From contig JAJQJQ010000057.1 of the NCBI GenBank assembly GCA_028622995.1, positions 1,302,001 to 1,366,000 of the forward strand: a stretch of DNA of 64,000 nucleotides, in the 5' to 3' direction. The DNA is from Panagrolaimus kolymaensis (lineage: Eukaryota > Nematoda > Chromadorea > Rhabditida > Panagrolaimidae). Position numbers and translations under genes: made by a program. A model generated the notes under the pieces. That model was not told the origin of the DNA, did not search any database, and worked only from the letters and a program-made list of their open reading frames with translations. The stretch's first letter is position 1, and each line of letters begins with the position of its first letter. Of the stretch, positions 22,701 through 35,514 are shown one piece after another.

Positions 22701-24404
22701 AAAAACATGAAAGATATCAAAATATTTTTTTCCACATTTTGCGAAGGCGGACACAAACATCCATCTTCTTCCGTGCATTTTTTGAAACTGATGCAACTTT
22801 GAGTCATTTGTAATTAAATCAAGCAGGCAACAAGATGCCCAAATGGCATGTTGTTTGTCTTTAGTTTTGAGATAGATAGAAAAATGATTAAGTTTTACGA
22901 TTTTAAAAAAGGTACTTAAATGTAGTTGCATTTTACTTCGTTTGTTCAAGAAGTCAGTAAAAAAACTTTTCATCGTTTGCTTCTTCTTTCATAAAAAAAT
23001 TTATCTCTTGAGATTTCAACTGATAGTTGTTGAAGAATGCAACTTCTTTGAAGGTTTACTTACTCTTTTTTTGTTTGACATTTTGACTTCTCTTTTCTTT
23101 TTCTTTTTGAAATAAGGAAACATAAAAAAATGTGCGTTAAATTTTTTTTGAGAATTGATGAGGAAGCTTATCTATCATCGCCACCACTATCGAAGAAGAC
23201 TTACTTCCTTGACGACTTCTCATGATTCTTTGACATTTCACCGAGGAATTTTTCATTCATTTAAAATTGTTTCAAAAACTTCTAATTCTAAAGTTGTTGG
23301 TTCACTCACAGTCGCAGGTGGTTTTTAAACTCCTCCCAGTTTTTTTTCTGTTGCCCTTTAAAAAGTTTTATAAAACATTGCGTCAACTTATTTTTTTGTG
23401 GCTGATTAAAAGCTTTTAAACTTTTTCAGAATTTTGGCATTTTTGAAGATTATAAAATAAAAGTTTCATTGCCAGTTGGCCCTCCAACGAAGCCTTGTGA
23501 AAGGGCGGCAGTAGTCATCATGATGACATTAATTTAACTTTTTTATGCCTTTTGCGGTTGATTAAGTTTTTTTTACCCCTTTTTTATTTTGTTTTGTCGT
23601 GGTCGGCAGCTTTTTTTCACGCCTCCAGTATTTTTTATGCGTTGGCACACAAAAATGAAGCAAAAAATTCATTTGTTACTTTATTTAGCCCCACTACTAT
23701 CAGAAGTTGCGTTACTTGCCTGTACTGCGGCGGCATCTGCTGTTGCTGTTTAAGCTGCTGCGTCTGACACGTCAGAGGACTTATAAAAGCGTAGTAGTAA
23801 TGACATTGACTTCTACGATATAAAAAAATGACCTTTTTTTATCGAAAAAAATTTAACTTTTCGATGAACTAACAAACCAGAACATCCTCCAGTCTTTTCT
23901 CATTTTAAGGTTTTACGGTTTTTATGCTGCTTCTAAAAACTTTGAATTTTTTAATTTCCTTTTTTTAATTTAAATTTCTTCTGGTTTCCCCTTTTTAGAA
24001 GGAAAGAAGAGGGAAAACTAATACCCGCCTCAATTATGGGTTTTTGGTTGACTGAGGTTTCAAAAGACTAAATATACGATAGATAGTAGTATTCTGTGTG
24101 TTTACTCAAAGCACGATAGCCGTTCATTTTTAGTAACAAAATTTTTTAAATTCATTTATTTATTTTTGTTCGGCGTCGATTCTCAAGGGATAAAAGAGAA
24201 AAGTCAGAATCCACAAATCGCGATGACGTTGCAACACGTGATTCTTCAAACGTTATTTTTCTGAGAGCGCGTTTTTTGTTTTGTTTGAAACCCTTTTTTG
24301 TTATTCATTAATTCAAACATTCGCTTTTGTTTTTCAGAAAAGAGATTGGCCCATTGCTTTTTCTCTCGACAGACTCTTTTACAGTAAAAAAAAAATATTC
24401 AAAA
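19753..24404. other. Large intergenic region upstream of nlp-8
   Basis: About 4.6 kb, A/T-rich, with many homopolymer runs. I see no supported exon, RNA gene or clear transposon terminus. The part near 24150-24400 has mixed composition and a TTTTTCAG site (about 24327-24337) that could be a trans-splice acceptor or the end of a 5' intron for the nlp-8 gene. Confidence 0.5.
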
Positions 24405-25865
24405 ATGACTTCGACAACAAATTTTCTTTTTCTTGCATTGTTTCAACTTTTTATCATTTTTATAAATGCTTATCCAACAGTGTTATTAATTCCATCATCA
24501 TCGTAAGTTCTAATTTTGTTATAGGATTTTCTATAGTATTATTCCTATCTTTTTTTAGTGAAACAAGACCGGTACCATCTAAGCGGGCTTTTGATCGACT
24601 CGATATTTCACCATTTGATTTTGGTTCATTATCAAAGAGATATTATGATGATAGTATTGATGATTATGAACTTGAAAGAAGTAAAAAAGCTTTTGATCGT
24701 TTAGAAGAAAGTGGCTTTGGTTTTGGTATGAAAAAGCGGGCATTTGATAGACTTGATCATGCCGTATTCGATTTTGGCAGTCAATTTGGCAAACGCTCAA
24801 TGGGTAAGTTTTTTAAATTAATTTATTAATTTAAATGAAATTAATTATCAAATTTTTAACATAATTTTATTGAAATTAAAATAGAAAGGATAAGGCCAAA
24901 AATGTTTAAAGTTGTGGAAAATGCACCACCAACAACACAATCCCAATTGCATTCATCTGTATCACAAAGATAAAGATTATTGATTTGATTATTATCAGTG
25001 CTAAAAATTATTTTGCTTTAAGAATTTAGGGTACTTGGAAGCTTACTAATTTTGGCATACATTAAGGGTTGAAAATGATTGTGGGTTTGAGCCATCATAA
25101 TAAGTTAGTTTTTGCTCTTTTAAACAATATCGAGATATTCCATTTGGATTGTTAGCATTATTTGAACTTTCAACATCCACTAAAAAATTCAAAGTGAATA
25201 ATTTAAATTTAACTTTATTTAAAATAACTTACTGTATCCACAAAATGAACAGTCTGTTTCATTAGTTGCTTTGCCACCGACTGAATTTTTATAACAACTT
25301 ATTGTTGCTGTGGTTGAGCCTAAAATTATAATAATTTAATAAATTTTCTTGGGATTTAGTAGCCTCCAAATATTCAATTTTTCGGTTATTATTACCTTGT
25401 AAAAAGCATACGATAAAGCAAAGCGTAGTGGCAATGAAATATTTTTGCATTTTCTGGAAACTTTGAAAGCGATAGAGACAACAATAAAAAGGCAATGAAA
25501 AAAGGCAATGAAAAATGATGAATTATATATAGACTTCTTTCTTCCTCCACGTTCAGTTTTTTATATTTGCGTTAAGTGTTATCAATTTAAGCCAGGCATG
25601 ATGAGAGAGAGCCCAGCCTCCCATTGTTGTGGAGGAAAAAATCGAGTAATCGATGAATCATAACTCACGTATATTTGAGCAACATTAAACTTGAAATATA
25701 ATCTTTTAACATTCCTCAAAAAAATGATTTCATATTTTTTTATTTTCAGCTCGTTCAAAAAAGCCCTTTGATCGCCTTGAAAGTTCACAATTTGGAATTT
25801 TAAAGAAGCGTTCCATCGCTGATGTTGCATCATCTAATGATTTTGAATCATATTTTTTACATTAA
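24405..25865 (+). CDS. nlp-8: Neuropeptide-like precursor, NLP-8 type (FDRL peptides)
   Basis: Exons 24405-24502, 24559-24803, 25750-25865; 152 residues. A signal peptide ends near INAYP, and YPTVLLIPSSSS resembles the first peptide of C. elegans NLP-8. Dibasic sites then release related peptides: AFDRLDISPFDFGSLS, AFDRLEESGFGFGM, AFDRLDHAVFDFGSQFG (Gly before KR, so possibly amidated) and PFDRLESSQFGIL, plus an acidic YYDDSIDDYELE spacer. The AFDRxDNS / SFDRM...FG pattern of C. elegans NLP-8 matches well. Role: secreted neuropeptides processed by proprotein convertases in neurons. The last intron is 946 nt and holds both an alternative terminal exon (24885-24973) and an antisense gene (25046-25450). 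Confidence 0.88.
24885..24973 (+). CDS. nlp-8: Alternative terminal coding exon of the nlp-8-like gene
   Basis: A TAG acceptor at 24882-24884 follows the exon-2 donor by only 81 nt. The exon keeps the reading frame (the split codon becomes GAA) and adds ERIRPKMFKVVENAPPTT and about 11 more residues before TAA at 24971. The isoform would lack the last FDRL peptide. The open frame could be chance over 29 codons, so transcript evidence decides. Confidence 0.45.
25046..25450 (-). CDS. Small secreted cysteine protein nested antisense in the nlp-8 intron
   Basis: Exons on the minus strand 25450-25396, 25319-25233, 25179-25046; 91 residues. Signal peptide MQKYFIATTLCFIVCFLQG, then a short mature chain with five cysteines (ISCYKNS, DCSFCGYS, SRYCLKE, NVCQN). 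Introns are 76 and 53 nt with consensus GTAAT/GTAAG donors and TTTTAG acceptors. The layout resembles nematode small extracellular modules (ET-like, PF01684 type), and a related-looking gene lies at 26283-27308. The whole gene sits within the last intron of the plus-strand nlp-8 gene. Function unknown. Confidence 0.72.
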
Positions 25866-26282
25866 CCATCTACAATAACCTCAACGTAAAATCTAAAAAA
25901 GCCACATCCGAGTCCAGTAAAACAACAACAACAACATCAATCAACAAACCAAAAATATCTACGAGCCATTCAAAAAATCAAAATTTCTAAAATTAAAAAC
26001 ATCTTTAATTCGCCGCCACCAAAATTTTCTTTTCATTTTCCCATTTTTTGTCTGTCTTATTTATCTTTTTAATTATGTGTTTTTTTAATCTTAAAGAAAA
26101 ACAAAACAAATTTTTTTTATTAATAATTGTTTGTAAACTTTTTTTGTTGGAGACAAATTGATTATCCGCAAAGTAAAAAAAGCATGAGTGAAATGAAATA
26201 TAACAACATAATTGGATTTAAAAAAATAAGGATACGATACAAGAAGCTCTTAAAACAAAAGTTCGTAACTCATGAGTCACGA
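25866..26282. other. 3' flank of nlp-8 and of the convergent small secreted gene
   Basis: A/T-rich; nlp-8 3' UTR and the end of the minus-strand gene at 26283. No further feature seen. Confidence 0.5.
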
Positions 26283-27308
26283 CTAAACAAAACGTTTGAC
26301 GATAAAAACAAAAATAATCATTCCAAGAGCTAAAATGGGAGTTGATCGAACACCGGTACAAGCTAAATCGTTTCCATTGAAAGTGCAATTATCTCGAGTA
26401 TTACAAAAGTTTCCATAAACGTTAGAGCTACCTAGGGATGTCACATTTGTTGGGCTAAAAAAATGAAATGATGTCATTTTTTTAAAAAGAAAAAAAACTC
26501 CATAAAAAATGACTAACAAATGTTGACAATGATTAATGGGAAACGTATAATTTGCACCATCGAGTGTGATAGTATAATCTGGTTTGCAACCGTAGAAAGC
26601 TGTGGAATCTTTCCTTGTACCATTGACATATAGCATTGTAAAATTAACTATAAATAAATAATATGCAATGAAATATATTAAATGCAAAGTAAAACTTTTT
26701 TTCAAGTTAAAATTTTAAAGACTGAATTAGTAAGTAGTTCATTACTAACAGATTTTAACTTTGCTTCTTTTTTTTAAATTTTTGAATAAAGAGAAATAAA
26801 AATAAATACTATGTTACTCAATTTCGTTCGTGAATATAATTTAGAAGAGAAATTGGTTGTCAATAATTTTTAATAAAAAAAAGAAGTTAAGATGGTTATT
26901 TAATTGGTATAAAAAAGGATTTTAAAACTTTCAGAAGAAATGATACAATAAACTTTGTGCCAAACTAATGTATCTATTTACGTATCCGTTTAATCTAAGT
27001 AGGTTTTAATTTTTTTAAACTATATTTTTGAATATTTAATACATGTTTGCATAAGACAAAATATATTTCTAAAGACAAACCGTAATAGCAATAATTATCT
27101 GTACATGTGGTGTTAGTATTACTGAAATTTGATGATTTATTCAACGATATTTGTAAAACGTCCACTATTTAAAATCTTACCTGTCCATGCAATTAACAGA
27201 GTTGACTCCTAAAGTAATTAATTAAATACGATTCAAAATTCGAAAAACTTTACCAATAAAAAATGCAACAGGAAGCAAAACAATTAAAAATATAAATATG
27301 TTAGACAT
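26283..27308 (-). CDS. Small secreted, GPI-anchored-type protein (ET-module-like)
   Basis: Exons on the minus strand 27308-27254, 27208-27181, 27121-27081, 26647-26518, 26454-26283; 141 residues. Signal peptide MSNIFIFLIVLLPVAFFIG; mature part with CTDNYCYY, FYGC, NHCQH and FCNTRDNC, several N-glycosylation sequons (NTT, NFT, NGT, NYT, NVT, NCT), and a hydrophobic C-terminal tail after RSTP (ILALGMIIFVFIV) with no long cytoplasmic part, as in GPI-anchored proteins. The NYCYY...GC...FCNTxDNC pattern fits the nematode ET module. Two of the exons are only 28 and 41 nt. Function unknown; extracellular surface protein is the safe call. Confidence 0.72.
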
Positions 27309-27439
27309 TGTTTTTTGTTCCCTAAAAAATTAAAGAAATCACCGTGTGTAAAAACTTGTGCTTTAAAGTCGTTAAATCAAATTGACATGAATTTCACAAA
27401 ATTGTTTTATATTTTTATTTAAATTAATTCCAGGAATAC

Positions 27440-28600
27440 AAAAAATATTTCTGCTACAAAAAAGGACAAAATAATGAGAGCGAAAAAGAGGAAGAAAATC
27501 AATGGATTAGAAGTTGTTGTTACGGCTGCTGTTAAGAAAAGTTCAGTTGCTTGTTTTATCAGAAAATCATGAACAATGAATACATGTTTGTTATCATTAA
27601 AAGATTATTTTAGTCGGCTGACATACTCATTATAGGCTGGAATAAATGATTGAATTTCATCTTTTTGAACAATTTTCGATGTTACCACAAATTCAAGAAT
27701 TGCGCGATGGATCAAGATATATAGTAGCGGACATTAAATGGCATGAACTCTTTGGCATCGGATAAATTCAACACGATCCTTCAGAAATTGAATTTTAAAA
27801 GTGAAATTCATTTTTGATGACAAAAGAAAAATATGTCCTTATCAGGAAATTTTTTCAATGGCTTAATGATGCTATGATATAAAACGTTTGTTCCGTCAAA
27901 AAATCAGACTAAAATGAAGGATACCAGCAAAATTTCTTTTTATTTTGAAAGTTTATTTTTAACAAATGAAAGGAAAAATTTAATAGGACTTTTAAAGATA
28001 CGATCTGCTAAATCAGTTAAACAAAAAGTTCTAAACAAGCGAAAAAACCGCTGCTTCCACCGCAAGCGGAACAATGAAATTATAGTTGGGCCATTCATAG
28101 CTCTTTTCATTTTGATTAATCGACGTTGATTTTGAAGTTCATAAATTGAACTTTTATAATCTGGTAAACCAGCCCATCGCCATTGAATAACCCTGAGCAT
28201 CTTATCTCCATATGTTAATAAAAAGTTTAATCTCGGTATATTGCAACTATGTAGTATACCGTGAATTGTAATTTCAAAACAAAATACATATTTCAGTAAA
28301 TTTAGCAGAATTCTGACTATTGTAAATTGAAAATGCTTTCAATATTAACTGCTTTTGTTTACATTGATTTTTTTAATGAACCAAATACTTCGATAATTAA
28401 TATCCATAATAAGTATTTAAAATCCAATCCTTACTGTTATCATTTTGCTTCCCATGAATACAAGCTATTATTTCGTCGCTTTGAACATTTAAATTCTGCA
28501 TACAAATCGAGTACGAACTTTGGAAATTCTTGAGATGTTTCACATACCATACAACAAACTTCACCATTTTCAAACTATGAATATTCTTGTGTAACTATAT
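27440..28600 (-). pseudogene. Eroded coding sequence of unknown identity
   Basis: Several open stretches on the minus strand read like protein but are broken by stops or frame changes. From upstream they include CCMVCETSQEFPKFVLDL (about 28560-28450), a 120-codon stretch containing MLRVIQWRWAGLPDY (ending at 27940), HRAILEFVVTSKIVQKDEI (about 27715-27610), then one stop and a tail TAAVTTTSNPLIFFLFF ending in TAG near 27470. The last piece looks like a GPI-anchor tail, as in the neighbouring gene at 26283-27308. I could not join them into one plausible spliced gene. It could be a remnant, or a real gene whose splicing I misread. Confidence 0.35.
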
Positions 28601-28919
28601 TTGAACCTCAACTTTTTATAGGTAAGAGTTTTGACTTTCATGTTTTATAAAAAATCTGTGAGTATATTTTTTTTCATGCAATGTACTAACAGTAAATAAT
28701 AGTAGCAAGAAACACTAAGCTGCACTATCGTTAAAATCGGTTGATAAATGTCAAAAAAGGATGCCAAGTTATGACTGTATGACTCTACTGCAAAGTTATT
28801 CGTGTTAAGGTGCAAAAAAGAAACAAAATGAAAACACAAAAGTATAAATGTACAAAATTTATGTTCAAATTCAAGCACTTTCAAAAAAGAGATATCAGTA
28901 AAGAATGTTTATTTCGTGC
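28601..28919. other. 3' flank of the exon-repeat gene
   Basis: No supported feature. A 79-codon minus-strand open frame with hydrophobic stretches exists here but lacks a coding-like pattern. Confidence 0.4.
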
Positions 28920-30290
28920 TTATTTCTTTTTCTTTTTGTCTTCACCAAATACATCACCTCCAACACCAGCAAGAGTTTGACTAAAAATTATTACATGTTA
29001 ATTAAAGAGTTTCAATACAAAAATAAAATGAGAACTTACTAGTTGGGATCGTGTGTTCCAGCCTTCTTTGCTTGTTCGGCTGCTGCAGGAGCTTTTGGTT
29101 TTTCATCTTTCTTGTCGCCATCCTTCTTTTTTTTATCATCACCGAAGCAATCACCACCAATTCCAGCAAGAGTTTGACTAAAATTGATTTGGTTAACGAT
29201 TAAGGATTGCACAAAATTCAAAACTTACTAGTTGGGATCATGCGTAGCAGCCTTTTTAGCTTGGTCTTCTGCTGCAGGAGCTTTTGGTTTGTCATCTTTC
29301 TTGTCGCCGTCCTTCTTTTTTTTATCATCACCGAAGCAATCACCACCAATTCCAGCAAGTGTTTGACTGAAAAAGAAATAATATACATGTTAAATCAATA
29401 AACATAAATAAAGATATGTACATCAAGCAATATGAATGTCTTAACAAATAAAACTTACTAGTTAGGATCGTGGGTACCAGCTTTTTCATCTTGCTTTTCG
29501 GGTGCTTTGGGTTTGTCTTCTTTCTTGTCGCCATCTTTTTTCTTATCGTCACCGAAGCATTCTTGTCCCATTCCAGCAAGAGTTTGGCTAAAAAAAAAAA
29601 TGGAGATTCAAATTGAAGAATTATGAAGACTTACTAGTTAGGATCGTGAGTTCCAGCAATTCCACCAGCAGCTGGAGCCTTTGGTTTGTTGTCTTCCTTT
29701 TTCTTGTCGTCACCGAAGCATTCTTGTCCCATACCAGCCAATGTTTGACTAAAAAAGACGTCATTAAAACAATATAAAAAAAGGATAAACTCACTAATTA
29801 GGATCATGGGTTGCTGCAATACCACCTTGAGCTGGAGCCTTTGGACCATCAGCAACTGGGGCAGGAGCAGCCGCTCCACCACCACCAGCAGCTGGAGCTT
29901 TATCAGCACCGAAGCATTCACCACCCATTCCAGCAAGTGTTTGGCTAAAAAAAAATGGATATCAATCAAAATCCAAGAAAATATTATAAGAACTTACTAA
30001 TTAGGATCATGAGTTCCAGCGATCCCGCCCGCAGCTGGAGGCTTTGGGCCAGCATCAGCAGGAGGAGGAGCATCTGGTGCAACACCACCAACAACAGTAG
30101 GATTAGCAGGAGGAGCACTAAGAGCACCAGGTGTTCCAGGTACAGGAGCAGCGACAGTATTAACTTTTTTCTTCTTACAACAATTGAATGCAACCAAAGC
30201 AGCACTTCCAAACATAACAGCAGCACATGTTAGAACACTTCTTAAAAGAGTATCAATAATTTCATTTCTTGCATCAAGTAATTCGGCCAT
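28920..30290 (-). CDS. Membrane protein with exon-encoded THDPNYQTLAG repeats
   Basis: Seven exons on the minus strand: 30290-29998, 29944-29795, 29748-29635, 29587-29459, 29366-29229, 29177-29040, 28980-28920; 340 residues. The N-terminus (MAELLDARNEIIDTLL) is followed by one membrane segment (about residues 16-35) and a CCKKKK stop-transfer, then a Pro/Ala-rich stretch. Six repeats follow, each starting QTLAG(M/I/V)G and carrying (E/D)CFG(D/E)DKKK, a K/P/A-rich middle and a closing THDPNY. All six introns interrupt the same Tyr codon in phase 2, so each exon is one repeat unit. The fifth and sixth exons are both 138 nt and almost identical. The last repeat has Val instead of Cys and ends in poly-Lys. 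I do not recognise a named family. The start at 30290 was chosen because it precedes the membrane segment. Confidence 0.85.
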
Positions 30291-33111
30291 TTGAAGTTGA
30301 CGAGAAAAGGACTTTGATTTTTTGACGTTGATTTTTTGATTGAAGTTTGATGATTCAGGAAGGAAGCAGCCGTTCTTCTTCAGACAATTAGAGATTGAAT
30401 GAGCACTTTGAAATAATGAAAGTTTTTTTTTACTTCGAAGCTTCAACTTTGAAATTCTCAAATAAATACATGCAAATTTTCTTGCACCTTTTTTTTTCAC
30501 TGCTCTCTTTTCATTGTCCCTGAATCACTTGGAAACGATTGATGGGAAAGTCTTAAATTAAAGAAAACAAGTATGAAATTTGCATAAAATTCTTTTTTTT
30601 TATGAATATGCTTTAGTTAATGGTATTTTTAATTGAATAAAAGTTTGAGAACCATTAGAAAGTAAAACCTGTTATTATCTAAGATAAAAAATCTTTCTTT
30701 TTTTAAATTCCATATTAAACTTTTGAGGTTTGTAAATCCAGGAAAGCCTTACGCGTTCATTCGATGATGTTCAACCGATATTTTTTCATTCAATCCTCGA
30801 ATACCCTCTGAAGTTGTTTTTCTTCATCGAGGAGAAATTTGTCTTTCAATACCGATAGCCCAAATATGGCAAGATTCCTTTTCAAATGATTTAGTTCATG
30901 TATGTTCATGCACTTTGAATGGTTGCAATTTTCATGATGCCATATCATCCTCAAATCTTTTCTATATTTATTGCTATTTAACCTAAACTTTATATCAATT
31001 TTCGCATGTTTCTTGAATAAATTAGAAAAATCTAGCGTCGAAAAAATTTGGTTTTAATTATGATATTTATTAGATTATGACATTTTTTTGTGTTTTTTTT
31101 TTCTGTAAGCTTTTAGGCCATTCTTGTTATTATTATTTAAAAAATGAGACTTCCTCCTTGACAGATTGCATATCTCAGATTTGAGAATGGCCTTTTTCCT
31201 TTTTAAAGAAGATAACATTTTAGATGATTTTTTATGCCTTAAAAGAAACAGGAACACGATAGAGAAATACAAAAAAGCCTTTGAGGAACATTCCCAACAT
31301 TTTTAAACGGAAATGATTGAAAGGAAAATCAAAGCTTCTTTTTTTTTTCAGCGCTCTCAAGCAATTTTTTGTGTTGATTCATCAAAACATTTTTTTTAAA
31401 GAGAAATGGCAAATCATTTTTATTGGTTTTCAATAATATCGATAGTTTATTATATCCAATTTTTTGAAGGTCCTTTTTTGTTCGAAGAAAATATATATCA
31501 TAACCGATCGAGAAAAAAAAAGATATTTGGTTCTTCTTCTTTTTTTATCTGCGCAAGTCAAAGAAAGAAGCATCAATGAGAAATGATGCATCATTTTTCA
31601 TATTATTCCTAAACGGTCTGTCGCAGTATGATTCGAGTTGGTTGCCCATCGACGATGTCGTTTCGTCGGCATTACATTCATTTCGTTCTATCTCTTTCCC
31701 ATCGTCATCTTTTCTATTTGCATACACACACAAAACCCTCAACGACAACGATGACTTCAATTTTTCCCCCAACATTTTTTTTGCATAGATTCATCGAACA
31801 AAAAAATAAAATAAACGCCGGCCGCTGCTGACCAGCTGCAACTGGCCTTCGGCGCCTTTTTCTTTCCTTCCTTCCTCTTTTCCATTCTTCAACCGACGAC
31901 TGCTGCTTATTTTTATGCTTTTCTTTCTTCTTCTTTTTTTCGTGCTGCTGCTACTACAAAAAGTCACTCCCAAAATAGTCGGCCATCACCAGCTTTTTTC
32001 AATGTTGGAGTTTTTTCTTCATCCCTCCTTTTTAGAAGAAAAAGAAAACACTAAAAACTTTTAATAAATAAAAAACCGCGCAAAAGCGTTCGTAACTTTT
32101 GACAAAAATTTGGATATCAAAAAACGTGTTTTAATTTTTTCCTCGTTTTTTATTTCAGGATAAATAAAAACTTGGTTTTAAGCTAAAGCAAAGCCTTTAA
32201 GCCTATTGTTTGTGTTCCGCAAAAATTAAAAAGAAAATTGCGTAAAAGACGACGAAATGCCCTAAGGCGCTTTCAATTCATTTATTTGTTAGTGCAATTA
32301 TCGGTTTTGAGATTTCTTTTTTTTTTTTGCGTAACTACACTAAAATTCGGTTTTTCTTTTTCCTTTTTTAATTTTGAACGCTATTTTAAAATAATAAAAA
32401 TAGGAGCAAAATAAAGGTTCTGTTTTTAAGGAATGAATTGTTTACAACAATCAATTTTTTTTTAATTCTTTTGTCCGCGCATTTTTTTGGAGTCCAAGTT
32501 TTAAAGTCTGAAAAATGGCACAAAAAGAAAAAAGTGCCCGATTAAAAAAATCTTTTCTTCCTCGTTTAAGCAAAAAAATGTTTGTTATGTCCTTTCCTTG
32601 TGTTTAACGTGCTTTGATAAATGAGAAGAGGTCGTCGTAGTTGTTGTTGATGGAATCTTTCCTATTCTTCTTTAAAAATTCCACTTATGTCATTTATTTC
32701 GTGAATTGAATAACACACGTTGTAGGCCACTCAATCAAAATCACATTTGGGAGCCTCTCTCTTCTACTCTTTTTTAAAGTTGAGTGTTCGGCAATAATTT
32801 GATCTGCTTTGACTACCCTTTGTGTTTTTATTCTTCCCCTATCGATATTTTTTTCTCACCTTTACGTTGACTTATTCGCGTTTAGCTTTTTTCACAGCAA
32901 CAAGAAGAGAAAGGCTTGATTATTTTTTTGTGTGTAAATGTTGCAACAATTGTTAATTTTCTCTATTGTTACGTGAAATCTTGCAAAGCAAATTAGACAG
33001 CTGTGTAATAATTATCTTTCTAAGATCAAAGATTTATCTCAAGCTTAATTAACTAATTCATACAATATTATCAAACGCATTTTTGAACGTTAAATAAATT
33101 TATAGCAAACA
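30291..33111. other. Intergenic region upstream of the SRC-like gene
   Basis: Divergent promoter space between the exon-repeat gene (-) and the kinase gene (+). It includes the coding-like remnant at 30735-30986 and a less A/T-rich stretch at about 31550-31980 that may be promoter. A TTATAG site just before the kinase ATG could accept a spliced leader or end a 5' intron. Confidence 0.45.
30735..30986 (+). pseudogene. Possible gene fragment, unknown family
   Basis: A plus-strand frame reads NPGKPYAFIR, one TGA at 30765, then 72 open codons including FNPRIPSEVVFLHRGEICL and HVCSCTLNGCNFHDAI, ending TAA at 30984-30986. Residue composition looks like protein rather than A/T noise. No splice sites or start were found that would make a complete gene. 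It may be an exon of an unseen gene or a decayed copy. Confidence 0.3.
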
Positions 33112-35241
<2,130 letters not shown>

Positions 35242-35514
35242 TCAGAGTGCCAATAATTTTTTTTACCTTGTATGTACATAAAATATTACATTCCTTTCGT
35301 TTAATGCTGCAAAAGCGAATGAAACAACAGTTTTATCTTTTTTTAAGTTCGATACCGGAAGCATAACAAAATAATAGCAAACAAATTAACCAGGCTAACT
35401 TGAAAACAGAGATCAAAAACAAAAGGAGAATTAGAAAAACGATTTAAAAAATATGCGGGTATATTGTAAAGCAAAAAACAATGTGCACAATAGAAAATTA
35501 CAAAATGAAAAAGT

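Noticed and set aside
23552..23767. 71-codon frame with signal-like start and a Cys-rich end
   Set aside because: Short, no splice context, composition explained by T-rich sequence and a GCTGCTG stretch; not supported as a gene.
24281..24829. 182-codon open frame with an upstream ATG over the nlp-8 exon 2
   Set aside because: Its first half is intron and leader sequence read in frame; the signal peptide exon at 24405-24502 spliced to 24559 gives a proper precursor.
29207..30233. Plus-strand open frames over the exon-repeat gene
   Set aside because: Antisense shadows of the repeated exons (poly-Ser/Arg/Trp composition).
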